Source of the DNA: JASLMY01 sp965226475
GTDB taxonomy: Bacteria; Pseudomonadota; Alphaproteobacteria; GCA-2731375
Direction: 5' to 3'
Assembly: GCA_965226475.1 (NCBI GenBank)
Contig: CBDDDJ010000004.1
Coordinates: 930,001 to 994,000 of the forward strand
Length of the DNA: 64,000 nt
The notes under the pieces are model-generated. The model ran no database searches and had not been told where the DNA came from. It saw only the letters and a program-made list of their open reading frames with translations. Below are positions 28,914 to 38,471 of the stretch, one piece after another. Position 1 is the stretch's first letter, and the number at the start of each line of letters is the position of its first letter. The translations under genes and the position numbers were made by a program.

Positions 28914-31320
28914 GACAAACTTGTGTCCAAGGAACCGGGTGCGCTACACAACCAACTGCGCCTGTGGTTCGCGTCGATGGCTTACGTGCTGCTCAGCGAG
29001 TTGCGCCGGATCGCGCTCCGCCACACCCAGTTTGCCGATGCCACCTGCGGCACCATCCGGCTGAAGCTGTTGAAGATCGGTGCCCTGGTCCGTCGTAGCG
29101 TCCGGCGGATCAAGTTCGCCATGGCCTCGGGCTTTCCCTGGCAGACCGAGTTCGCACTCGCCTACCTCTATCTACAACGCGCCTTCCCGCGATAGCCGCG
29201 CCCGACCGGCCGCGCCCGATTCAAGCGCCGGCGCCGCGCCACGTTCCCGCACGCGCGCGGCTACGCCCATGACGCGACGTAATCTTCCGAAGACTCGTCA
29301 TACGATCAACCCCGGCCCAGACTGTCTCAACGCCACACAAATGCTGCCACAACCCGGCTCATCAGCTCCACTTGACACACCGCCAAGATGGGTTTGAGAA
29401 ATCCGGGCTAATCGCCACCGACGAGGCGGGCACCCTCGCTGCCATGAGGGTGCACCGGGCGGAACTCTGGGACCCGACCACCGAGGCGTACGGGGGCCGC
29501 GTCGTGGGCACGGCTGGGGACAGTTTGCTGATCGAGTTCCAGAGTGCGGTGGCGGCGGTCGAATCTTCGTTGGCCGTCCAGCGCGGCATGGCGGATCGCA
29601 ACGCCGGCATTGAGGCGGACCGGCGGATTAGACTTCGCATCGGCGTCAATCTTGGCGAAGTGGTGGTTGAGGGCGAAGACATTTTCGGTGATGGCGTCAA
29701 CGTCGCGGCAAGGTTGGAGGCGCTGGCCGACGCGGATGGGGTCTGTATCTCCGACGACGTGATGCGTCAGATCCGCGGCAAGCTCGAGAGCAATTTCCGC
29801 GACGGCGGCGAAGTGGAACTGAAGAACATCCCAGCACCGGTTCGAGTCTGGCACTGGCTGGCCGAGGCGTCGACGGTAAAGGAGGTCGAGGCACCACTGG
29901 CTCTTCCCGACAAGCCCTCAATCGCGGTCCTGCCATTTGACAACATGTCCGGAGATCGGGAACAGGAGTATTTTTCGGACGGGCTTACAGAGGACATTAT
30001 CACCGGTCTGTCGTACAATAACGGTATTTGCGTCATCGCCCGCAATACGTCCTTCACCTACAAAGGTAGTGCCGTCGATGTCCGCGCGGTCGGACGAGAA
30101 CTTGGTGTGCGCTACATTATGGAAGGCAGTGTGCGCCGGGGTGGCAATCGCGCGCGCGTGACCGCGCAGGTCATCGATACAGCTGATGATCGTCACGTTT
30201 GGGCCGACCGATATGATGCCACTCTAGACGACATCTTTACGCTACAGGATGAGATCTCTGCAAATGTATTGAGGGCCGTAGGCTCGGAAATCACTCGCGC
30301 CGAAATCGAGCGTGTACGTAACAAGCGCGGCAGAAATTTAGACGCTTGGGATCGGTACCTGCAAGCTCTTCCGTCGTTCTACGAGATAGAACAAGGGGAA
30401 TTCGAAAGAGCATCTTCCTTATTGGAAGAAGCCATTGATCTTGACCCAAACTTTTCTACAGCCTATGCAACATTGCCCCGTGGCTATGTGATGGCGGGTT
30501 TACATGGGTGGGGATTGAGGACGATAGATGGATTGGCGAAGGCCGACGAACTAGCCCGGCAGGCGATCGCGTTAGACCTACAAGATCCGCTTGCCCATGT
30601 GGCCCTTGGATTTGTCTATATCGTCAAGTCAGAGCCGTCGCGCCCGGTTGACGAACTGAACCGAGCGCTGGAACTCAATCCCAACTCATCCGTGGCCCAC
30701 GGTTTGATATTTATTGCACTTGCTTTCGTTGGCGAATCGGAAAATGCTATCACAGAAGGTAGACTTGCCGAGCGTAGCAGCCCCCGTGATCCTGAGCGTT
30801 TTTACTGGTATATCGGTATTATGAATCCTCATTTTTCAGAGAAGCGTTACGAAGAGACGGCTATGGCGGCACGTCAGGCAATCGTCCTGCAGTCCAACTT
30901 TTACGGTGGCACATCTTATCTTGGCTGCCGCATCGGCGCATTGCGGAAGGATTGAAGAGGCAAAAGCTGCTATGATTGAGACGCTGAAGTTTGCTCCTCG
31001 ATTGACGTTGAAGGGAGTCAGACGCAATCCACTTTACCAGTCGGAGGAAGTTCTCGAAAGATTAATCGAGGGATTGCGCATCTCTGGTTGCCCCGAAGTG
31101 TAACAACATCAACAGCGGTCCATTGACGCGCTACATAAACCGGTCAACTCGGCGCGTCAGCCACAGTGCGCTTTCGAGAGTCTTTTGTGGGTCAAAGGAC
31201 TAAACTGCTCACGCGGTAGTTTGTATCGAGGGGCCGAGAGGCCTGTGTGATCACGGGCGGGTCCGTCCTGTGTTGAGATTGTTGGTTCCCACGTCTTCAA
31301 CTCGACACAGGAGCAGACCC

Positions 31321-31606
31321 ATGATGGACGGAACCACCAGCCCGTTGCGCCGGCGCATGATCGAGGACATGACCGTCCGCGAATTGGCCCCCGGCACCCA
31401 GCGATCCTATATCCGAGCGGTGCGGGACTTAAGCTTGTTGCTCGCCCGCTCGCCGGACCAGGCGGAGGTCGAGGACCTCCGGCGTTACCAGCTGCACATG
31501 CGGGGCCAGGGCGCCACGGCGGCGACGATGAACGCCGCCGTCTCGGCCTTGCGCTTCTTGTTCTCGGTCACGCTCGCCCGCAACGATGGCGAGACGGGCC
31601 TGACCG
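31321..31606 (+). pseudogene. Tyrosine recombinase (IS91-associated type), N-terminal fragment
   Basis: The ATG pair at 31321 follows AGGAG. The product begins MMDGTTSPLRRRMIEDMTVR and shows the N-terminal SAM-like core-binding domain of tyrosine recombinases (APGTQRSYIRAVRDLSLLLARSPDQAEVEDLRRYQLHM). The similarity stops after FLFSVTLARNDGETGLT near 31606, where the catalytic domain with Arg-His-Arg-Tyr should follow; the frame then runs into unrelated sequence. It is therefore the truncated front of a recombinase of the kind carried next to IS91-like transposases. Confidence 0.75.
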
Positions 31607-32339
31607 CTCCGAGTAAAAGGTGCCTGACCCCTTTACTTCGGTACCCACGAATACAAGGTGGAACGGTTCAAACTGCACCGATCGATTCGGCGCGCTCAAG
31701 AACTTCGGCCATGTGCGGTGAGCTATCCAATCCCGCGCGCAGACGCACATCCTTGGTCGATTGCCGCAGTCGGCCGATGCATTCGACCGCGACAGCGTAC
31801 TGTTGGCGACCTTGTCCAATCCGGTCGGATTCTTGATAGAGCTTGCCCAACGTGGCATGGGTATGCCAGATTTGCGGCTTGTGCCCGATCGAGTGAACTA
31901 TGGCGTTGGCCTTTGTGTACCACTTTTCCGCCGCTTCCCAATCAAGATCGGCGAGCGCGCAGTCGCCCAACAGGGCCCAGGCGCCAGCGATGTATTTATG
32001 CGACTTGGTCGGCTCGGCATGTTTCAAACACTGCGCCGCATAATCCCTCGCGCAGGCCGTGTTGCCGAGGGCCAATTCCAGCCTGCCTCGACTGAGCAGG
32101 ACATGGGTCGTGTAACGCCATTTCATCCAAGTGTGGGTATCCGAGCTCAGCGCCACCCGCTCCACGCCCTTCAGGAGTTGGCCGGCCAGGGCCTGATCGC
32201 TGCGGCCCAAAGCCACGTCGCCCATATTGGTCTCCGCAAAACAAGCCATTTCGACCCCGGTCGCGTGCGTTCTGAGACGCGCCTGAGTGGCGCTGGCCTG
32301 GTTCAAGTCATAGTGTCAACGGCGGCCGGAATATGGGCC

Positions 32340-33790
32340 GGTGATGTCCCGCCCAATGTTGAAAAGTGCGAGATAGGCATCGTCTGATCGAGAGGCTACG
32401 CGGCCACCTCGATGTCTTCAATGACGGACTTTGCTCCGGCCTTTCTCACCGCCTCCCGCGGGGCGGCGTCGAGGATGGGGAGCTGGCGGTGGGCCTTGAG
32501 GCGGCGGAAGGTCTTTTGCGCCTCCAAGAGGCCGGCGGCGGTCCAACGCAGCGCCATCTCGGCGTTGCGCCAGCGCTTGACGTTCCGCTGCACCGTCCGG
32601 ACGGTGCCGATCGCGTTCTCGATGGCGTTGGTGCAAGCCAGCGAGTGTCGAAGTTGCGGCGGGAGGCCGAGCCGGATCACGGTCAGGATCTCGTCCAGGC
32701 CCTCCAGGATCGAGCCCGAGACGCCGGGTGCGTCATGCTCCAGACGGCGGGCGAGGTTGCGCAAGAGCCGTTCGGCCTTGGCCGCGTCGTCCTGCTGCCA
32801 GGCCTGCCGCAAGACCTTCCTGACGCCGGCATGGAGGCTCTCGTCCAGCCGGTCCGTGATGTTGCGCCCCTTGTGCACCTGGCAGCGCTGGAGGGCCGCC
32901 GCCCGCCCGAAGGTCCGCCGGATCGCCTTCGAGAGCGCCTTGGCGCCGTCGACGATGTAGAGCCGAGGCCGTTCGGGATCGAGACCGCGCTCGATCAGGT
33001 TGTCGAGCATGGCTTGCACCGTGGCCGCGTTCTCCGTCGCGCCCTCGGCCAGGCCCAGCACGTGCTTCGCGCCGCCGGTGTCGATGCCGATCGCCGCCAC
33101 CATCAGGTGATCGCCGACATGGAGCCCGTCGATCTGGAGCACCACGAGATCGAGATCGTCGAGCGGGCTCGCCAGCCAGGCCTTCAGCTTGCTTCGCGTC
33201 AACGCCACGAAACGGCGCGAGACCGCCGACTTCGAGGTTGCGTCACCCGATGCCGCCGGCAGATCGCCGCCCGCATCGTCCGGCAGGCGCACCGCGCGGG
33301 CATACTTGCGGGTCGAGACGTTGATCACCATCAGATTCATCGCCCAGGCTTGCAAGAGTTCGGGTTCCGACAGCAGCTCCCAACTCGGCAGGCTCATCTC
33401 CCGACCCGCGAAGTCCCCCACCCGAGGGCGCTCGACCTTCACTTTGCCGCCGTGGTAGGCGATCTCGCTCCGGGTCGTGCCCCATCGATGGCCCTTGCGC
33501 TCGCCCGAGCGGGCGTGGCGCGAACCGCACAAGGCTTCCGCGTCCGCCGACATCATCTCGTTCAAAGACTCGAGGCCCGCCAAAAGGCAGAAGCGATCGA
33601 CGCTCATGCGCGGATCGTCGAAGGCCTCCGGCATCGATGGCAAGAGCCGACAGGATGGTTCCGAGGAACGGTCGTTGCGTGTAGTCTTGGTCATGGCGTC
33701 GTTCTCCTTGATGGAATCAGCACCCAGAGCCTAGCGGCTCCAGGCGGACGACGCCTACTTCAGCTTTTCAACAGAGCCCGGGACATCCCC
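32340..33790 (-). mobile_element. IS256-family insertion sequence (1,451 bp)
   Basis: Ends read GGTGATGTCCCGCCC and, as the complement of the right end, GGGGATGTCCCGGGC; both continue to TGTTGAAAAG and TAGGC-TCGTC. TATGGGCC flanks both sides (32332-32339 and 33791-33798), the 8-bp duplication of this family. It sits 26 bp inside the left end of IS21 copy 2. Confidence 0.92.
32396..33694 (-). CDS. IS256-family (Mutator-type) transposase
   Basis: A 432-residue transposase. The DDE residues fall in VVLQIDGLHVGDHL, LYIVDGAKALSKAIR and CTNAIENAIGTVR, and the RCQVHKGRNI motif of the family is present. Complete frame with no lesions seen. Confidence 0.94.
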   Translation of the reverse strand: MTKTTRNDRSSEPSCRLLPSMPEAFDDPRMSVDRFCLLAGLESLNEMMSADAEALCGSRHARSGERKGHRWGTTRSEIAYHGGKVKVERPRVGDFAGREMSLPSWELLSEPELLQAWAMNLMVINVSTRKYARAVRLPDDAGGDLPAASGDATSKSAVSRRFVALTRSKLKAWLASPLDDLDLVVLQIDGLHVGDHLMVAAIGIDTGGAKHVLGLAEGATENAATVQAMLDNLIERGLDPERPRLYIVDGAKALSKAIRRTFGRAAALQRCQVHKGRNITDRLDESLHAGVRKVLRQAWQQDDAAKAERLLRNLARRLEHDAPGVSGSILEGLDEILTVIRLGLPPQLRHSLACTNAIENAIGTVRTVQRNVKRWRNAEMALRWTAAGLLEAQKTFRRLKAHRQLPILDAAPREAVRKAGAKSVIEDIEVAA

Positions 33791-33962
33791 TATGGGCCAG
33801 GGCGGCGGCGTAACAATGTACCAGTGGCTCGGTGGCAGCTTGTCCACGTAGTCCATAGGAGGGACCCGCGCGCGGGGCGACGTGCCTTTCAATGGGCAAT
33901 CGGCGGCCCGCGCGTGGGAGGTTCCTGTGGACCCACGTGGGCAAGCGGGGGAGGAAGCGAGA

Positions 33963-34727
33963 TTATTGGGAAGGGTGTCGTCGTCGCGATCGGCTCTGCT
34001 TGAGCCGGTAGCTTTCTGCGTTCATCTCCAGGATATGGACATGGTGGGTGATCCGGTCGAGCAGCGCGCCGGTGAGGCGTTCGCTGGCGAAGACGGAGGT
34101 CCATTCCTGGAAGGGCAAGTTTGAGGTGACGATGGTGGCGCCGCGCTCGTAGCGCTGGCTGAAGATCTCGAACAGCAGCTCACTCCCGGTCTGCGACAGC
34201 GGGACGTATCCGAGCTCGTCGACGATCAGGAGATTGACCTTGGCGAGCTGGGCCTGGAGGCGGAGCAGCCTCTTCTCGTCGCGGGCCTCCATCAGCTCAT
34301 GCACCAGCTGGGAAGCGGTGGTGAAGCGGACGCTCAGGCCCTTCTGGCAGGCGGCCAGTCCGAGGGCGAGCGCGATGTGGGTTTTGCCGACACCGGAGGG
34401 GCCGAGCAGGATCACGTTCTCCCGCCGCGCGACGTACTCGCCCCGGGCCAGGTCCAGCACCAGCATCTTGTTGAGTTCCGGCACGGCCTTGAAGTCGAAG
34501 CTCTCGAGCTGTTTGACGATGGGGAACCTGGCTTGCTTGATGCGCCGCTCGACCAACCGGCGCTCTCGGTCGATCAGCTCCAGCTCGGTCAGCCGGGCGA
34601 GATAGCCGACATGGTCGACGCCGTCGCCGGCCGCGATCCGCGCCTGCTTGTCGTACTCGCGCAGGACGGTCGGCAGCTTCAGGCTCTTCAGTTGGTGATC
34701 GAGCAGGAGGCGTGGGGCTTCAGCCAT
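33963..34727 (-). CDS. istB: IS21 helper ATPase IstB
   Basis: A 254-residue protein with Walker A GPSGVGKTHIALALG and Walker B LLIVDELGY. The start overlaps the istA stop by 8 bp. Clearly related to, but not the same as, IstB at 7563-8327. Confidence 0.93.
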   Translation of the reverse strand: MAEAPRLLLDHQLKSLKLPTVLREYDKQARIAAGDGVDHVGYLARLTELELIDRERRLVERRIKQARFPIVKQLESFDFKAVPELNKMLVLDLARGEYVARRENVILLGPSGVGKTHIALALGLAACQKGLSVRFTTASQLVHELMEARDEKRLLRLQAQLAKVNLLIVDELGYVPLSQTGSELLFEIFSQRYERGATIVTSNLPFQEWTSVFASERLTGALLDRITHHVHILEMNAESYRLKQSRSRRRHPSQ

Positions 34728-36216
34728 GTCCGGCGCCTCCCGCCAGCAAGGTTGCGTAATCGGCGATCCGTGTCGCGGCGACAAAGGGCTGGGGGAGGTG
34801 AGGATAGCGAGAGAAGTCCAGGTGGGCCGGTCGCCTCTCGATCCGGGCCAGGAGCAGATGCTTGACGGCATCGAAGCCGACCAGGCGCCGCTTCACCGCC
34901 TCGCGCACCGCCACCCTCACCTGGCTCTCGGGGAAGTCCTCCAACAGGCGCAGCACCTGGATGTACTCCCGCTTGCCGCGATGGCCGAAGCGGGCTTCGA
35001 GGAGATGGCGCAGCTCGTCGAAGGCGGGATCCAGCTTCCACCCCAGCAGCGGGGCCGCTTGATCCAGGGCACCCGGCTTCTTCTCCAGCAAAGACAGATA
35101 GTGCAGCGGGTCGTAGACCACGTCGCCACGCACATAGGAGCGGGGATGACGGGCGATGATCTCGGCGCCGAGAGTGATCTCGACCCGGTCGACATAGCCC
35201 TTGACCATCACGTCCTTGTAGGCGTGGACCGTCGGCGCCGAGTAATCCACCAGCCGGTAGCGCACCAAGGCCATCGAGGAGACCTGCCCGGGATGTTGCT
35301 CACAAGCCTCGAAGGGGACGGCCGGTAGATCGCGCAAAGCCTCGAGGTCGGCCAGCAGCGCCGTTGCCTTCTCGCCTTCCTCCAGGGCGTCGAGACGCGC
35401 CAGGCAACCCGCCATCAGCTGTTCGTTCAGGGCGTCCAGGTCCCGCACCTTTGGGATCGGCACGAAGAACTTGCGCCGCGCCGTCTTCACCAGCGCCTCG
35501 ACCTTCCCTTTGTCGTTGCCCTTGCCGGGCCGGCCGAAGCGGTCGCGGAACAGATAGTGCGACTGCAGATGCGAGAAGGCCTGGGTGCGGCGGCGCTCGC
35601 CGTCGCCCATGATCCGCGCCACCGCCAGCGTCGTGTTGTCGTACAGGATCGATCGAGGGATCCCGCCGAAGAAGGCGAAGGCGCTGACGTGCCCGTCCAG
35701 GAAAGCCTCCGTCGTCTCCCGCAGGTAGGCCTTCACGAACCAGGCGTTCGAATGGGGCAAGATAAAGCAGAAGAAGTGGACCTTCTCCCGCTTGCCACGC
35801 AGATCGACCACCGCTTGGCCAAAGTCTGCCTGGGCATGGCCCGGCGGGTGATGCAGCGGCACGAAGGCTTCGCGTGTCGACTGCCGCTGAGCGCGGACGT
35901 AGTCCTTCACGATGGTGTAGCCGCCGGTGAAGCCGTGCTCGTCCCGAAGCCGCTCGAAGATCCGTTGTGCCGTGTGCCGCTGCTTGCGCGGCACATCCCG
36001 GTCCGCCGACAGGATCGCGTCGATGACCGCCGTGAACTCTTCCAGCTTCGGCCGTCTCACCGGCATCGTCCGCCGATACCCCGGCGGCGCCGAGTAGCTC
36101 AGCATCTTCTTCACCGTCCGGCGGTCGATGCCAAACCGCCGCGCCGCCTCACGGTGGCTCAGCCCCTCATCGACAACTGCCAGCCGAACCTGCGCATACA
36201 ACTCCACGCCATACAT
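34720..36216 (-). CDS. istA: IS21 transposase IstA
   Basis: A 498-residue transposase: helix-turn-helix SHREAARRFGIDRRTVKKML, DDE core with HAQADFGQAVVD, ILYDNTTLAV and GNDKGKVEALV. Intact. It begins MYGVELYAQVRLAV, parallel to the copy 1 start. Confidence 0.93.
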   Translation of the reverse strand: MYGVELYAQVRLAVVDEGLSHREAARRFGIDRRTVKKMLSYSAPPGYRRTMPVRRPKLEEFTAVIDAILSADRDVPRKQRHTAQRIFERLRDEHGFTGGYTIVKDYVRAQRQSTREAFVPLHHPPGHAQADFGQAVVDLRGKREKVHFFCFILPHSNAWFVKAYLRETTEAFLDGHVSAFAFFGGIPRSILYDNTTLAVARIMGDGERRRTQAFSHLQSHYLFRDRFGRPGKGNDKGKVEALVKTARRKFFVPIPKVRDLDALNEQLMAGCLARLDALEEGEKATALLADLEALRDLPAVPFEACEQHPGQVSSMALVRYRLVDYSAPTVHAYKDVMVKGYVDRVEITLGAEIIARHPRSYVRGDVVYDPLHYLSLLEKKPGALDQAAPLLGWKLDPAFDELRHLLEARFGHRGKREYIQVLRLLEDFPESQVRVAVREAVKRRLVGFDAVKHLLLARIERRPAHLDFSRYPHLPQPFVAATRIADYATLLAGGAGHG

Positions 36217-37332
36217 CTCCTGCCCCCCGTCGCTAACAACAGGGGACGATCACTGGCGCATCTTCGCGCCGCCGCAACCGGACTACCCGGCCGCCTCGCG
36301 TGGAGCATTTTTGCAGCGCCGCCTACACATAGCCTTGTTCGAAGTTGCCGGTTTCGAGATAAAGCCAGCCGAGACCGTTCTGATAGCGTGGGATAAATGC
36401 TTCGTCGCCGATCTTCTCCGCTAACGCCATGCCATCCTCGAACAGCGCCAATGCATCGTCATACTCCCCTGCGCCAACCAGGCCGATGGCCTGCGCGTAC
36501 TGGGTGCGCAGCGACTGCCCCAGCAGGCCTTTGTCGCGCGCGAGTGCGACGCCTCTTGCGCCCAATTCCGTGGCCGCTCTGAAGTCGCCGGCCCAGCCTT
36601 TCATATGGCTGTAGATGAAATAGGTCCCAATCTTACTGACGAAGTCGCCGGTGGCTTCGCAGATCGAGATCGTCTCGTCGACTTTCGCCTCCGCTGTAAC
36701 GAGGTTGCCGGAGACCGCATCGATACACGTTATGGTCATATGGGCAACCCCGAGCATCGATGTCTCACCAATTTCGCCGGCGAGCGCGATGGCCTGGCCG
36801 GAGTTCTCCCGCGCCGCGTCGAAATCCTCCGCCCACCATTCGGTGAAGCCCAGGCGTGCCAAAGCATCGCTTTCACGGCCCCGGTCGCCCGCGGCCCGGG
36901 CGAGGGCGAGGTATTCCCGGTTTTCTTCTCTGGCGTCCTCGAATCTGCCGATAATGTGATTGAGCTCGGCCCGTGCCTTGCGCAGGTCCATCAGCGGGCC
37001 CGTGCCATCTTCCGGCGTCAATTCGGCGCCGGAGGCCAAGGCTGCGTCGTAGAGCGCGAGCGCTTCGCGGGTGGCAAAGGTATCGATCGCGCGTTTCGCG
37101 GCCCGGCTGTAATGCACCATAGCCCGTATGGCGTCGCCGCCGTTCGCACAATGCGCGGCTAGGACGGCCAGCTCTGCCGCCGTCTCCGGAGTGGACAACG
37201 ATTGGATCGCGTCGGCGATGGCACGATGCAGGCTCCGCCGGTCCCGCCGCAACAGGCTGTCGTAGGCCGCGTTCTGCACCAAGCCCTGATTGAACGTGTA
37301 AACCGCATCGGCACCACGACCCTGCCGTACTA

Positions 37333-38471
37333 TACTCGGATCACTCCAGAACCCGAAAATCCCGGTGCGAGATGATACGGAAATTGTCGGTTATGGTGTC
37401 GCGCCAAGTCGTCCACTCTCGTGGCAGGCGTTGCTTGAAGAAGTGATCGATCGCTTTGGTGAAGAGGTCGAAGTTGGCGTAGAACCTGTTGTGGGTCACC
37501 TCACGATGCATGACGCCCCATAATCGCTCGATGGCGTTGAGGTGGGGGGCGTAGGCGGGCTGGAAGATCAGCTTGATGCGGCAACCCGGCCTCTCCAGCC
37601 ATTGTCGGACCAGGCGGGCATGGTGATAGCGGGCATTGTCGGCGAAGACGTAGATCCGCTTCTTTCCGGGGTTGTCGGCCTCCAGCTTCTCGAACAGCGC
37701 GATGGTCGAGGCGGCGTTGATCCGCTCGGCCTGGACCAAGGGGCAGTGGAAATTCTCCAGATTGAGCGCGCCGTGGAGGTTGATGCGCTGGCGTCCCGAG
37801 GTCCGCCTCAGCGCCACCTTGTCGCCTTTTTTGACCCAGCCATGGACTGGACGCGACTGGTATTCCGGGTGCACCGCATCGGCGAAGTAGACCACCTCGT
37901 CGGCCTCCAGGCCGTTGAGCAACTTGTCATAAGCCTCGATGAAGGCGGCCTGCTCGGCCTCGTCGGCCTGGGCCGGCAGGCTTTCCGGGCGCTTGTATTC
38001 GAAGCCCAGGCGATGCATCAGCTTGATGCAGCCGGAATGGCTGTAGATCACCCCCCAGGTCGCCGCGATATGCGCCGCCACCTCGCCCGTGTCGCGGTAA
38101 AGCCGTTCGCCCAGATGCGCCGAAAGGTCCGCCTCTTGCTCCCGGCTCAGATGGCCCGGCCCGCCGGGCCAGTCGAACAGCGTCAATTCATCCAGACCGC
38201 CCGCGCGGTAGCGCTTGAACCAAGTCCGCACCGTGTCGTCGTCGAGGTAGAGCACCCGCGCCACCTCGGCACAGCTCAGGCCGTCATCCAGCAGCAGAAC
38301 GGCGTTCGCCCGCCGGGCCACCCCATGGCTCTCGCTCGGGTGCCCCATCACCGCCCTCAGGGGCCCCCGCTCCTTGGCACTCAGAAATCCACCGCGAATC
38401 ATGCCCCCGAGAAGAATCGATCAACGGCCGGATTGCCAGAGCTTTTTTCGGGTCTCTGAGGAGTCGGGGTA
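37333..38471 (-). mobile_element. IS630-family insertion sequence, copy C (1,139 bp)
   Basis: Same ends as copies A and B in reverse orientation, with TA at 37331-37332 and 38472-38473. Removing it restores AGLVVRQGRGADAVYTFNQG in the large cyclase gene. Confidence 0.93.
37341..38402 (-). CDS. IS630-family transposase
   Basis: A 353-residue protein that appears the same as the copy A transposase (ERGPLRAV variant). DDE residues as in copy A. Confidence 0.95.
   Translation of the reverse strand: MIRGGFLSAKERGPLRAVMGHPSESHGVARRANAVLLLDDGLSCAEVARVLYLDDDTVRTWFKRYRAGGLDELTLFDWPGGPGHLSREQEADLSAHLGERLYRDTGEVAAHIAATWGVIYSHSGCIKLMHRLGFEYKRPESLPAQADEAEQAAFIEAYDKLLNGLEADEVVYFADAVHPEYQSRPVHGWVKKGDKVALRRTSGRQRINLHGALNLENFHCPLVQAERINAASTIALFEKLEADNPGKKRIYVFADNARYHHARLVRQWLERPGCRIKLIFQPAYAPHLNAIERLWGVMHREVTHNRFYANFDLFTKAIDHFFKQRLPREWTTWRDTITDNFRIISHRDFRVLE

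Larger units (their letters stand above)
27535..28948 (+). mobile_element. IS3-like two-ORF element, copy 1 (1,414 bp), with 14-bp target duplication
   Basis: The left end is TGAGTCGGACCCGATTTCC and the complement of the right end is TGTAGCGCACCCGGTTCC; both continue into TTGGACAC. The 14-bp string CAACCAACTGCGCC occurs directly on both sides (27521-27534 and 28949-28962). The second copy at 40283-41694 shows a different 14-bp duplication, which confirms the boundaries. Confidence 0.9.
26382..29195 (+). pseudogene. IS1380 transposase interrupted by IS3-like element
   Basis: The N-terminal part (26382-27534) begins MQIECSPTLFEFEPVERHKV and contains DATDDTIHGEQEG and RGDSGFCREELMAWCE, marks of IS1380 DDE transposases. 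The C-terminal part (28963-29195) continues LWFASMAYVLLSELRRIAL and ends in AYLYLQRAFPR. Joining them through the duplicated CAACCAACTGCGCC gives a continuous frame, so only the insertion has broken it. Confidence 0.9.
26289..29407 (+). mobile_element. IS1380-family insertion sequence, itself split by an IS3-like element
   Basis: Inverted ends CCCGGATTTCTCAAACCC and GGGTTTGAGAAATCCGGG, with CTAA on both sides (26285-26288 and 29408-29411), the 4-bp duplication expected for this family. Without the nested IS3-like copy and its 14-bp duplication the element is about 1.69 kb. Confidence 0.93.
26219..31103 (+). pseudogene. Class III adenylate cyclase with TolB-like and TPR modules, split by IS1380 and frameshifted
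   Basis: The start MSETIQRRLTVIVAADVVGYSG lies at 26219-26288. The rest resumes at 29412 after the IS1380 element, and removal of the element and one CTAA copy restores SGLIATDEAGTLAAM in frame. Domains: cyclase catalytic domain (about residues 8-180), TolB-like region (SIAVLPFDNMSGDREQEYFSDGL onward), then TPR repeats (LEEAIDLDPNF, ELNRALELNPNSS). One extra G near 30906 shifts the last 65 residues, which continue as AHLILAAASAHCGRIEEAKA to 31103. Corrected length is 586 residues. Such cyclases are numerous in Alphaproteobacteria. No intact product is possible. Confidence 0.88.
32314..36327 (-). mobile_element. IS21-family insertion sequence, copy 2, containing an IS256 element near its end
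   Basis: The left end TGTCAACGGCGG matches IS21 copy 1, and the right end (complement TGTAGGCGGCGC) is its partner. CATAG flanks both sides (32309-32313 and 36328-36332). Subtracting the IS256 element and its 8-bp duplication leaves about 2,555 bp, close to the 2,569 bp of copy 1. Insertion split the TPR part of the large cyclase gene. Confidence 0.9.

Noticed and set aside
31668..32306. Independent TPR protein gene
   Set aside because: Its start is inside the insertion junction and it joins in frame to the TPR region at 36328 after removal of IS21, so it is the C-terminus of the large cyclase.
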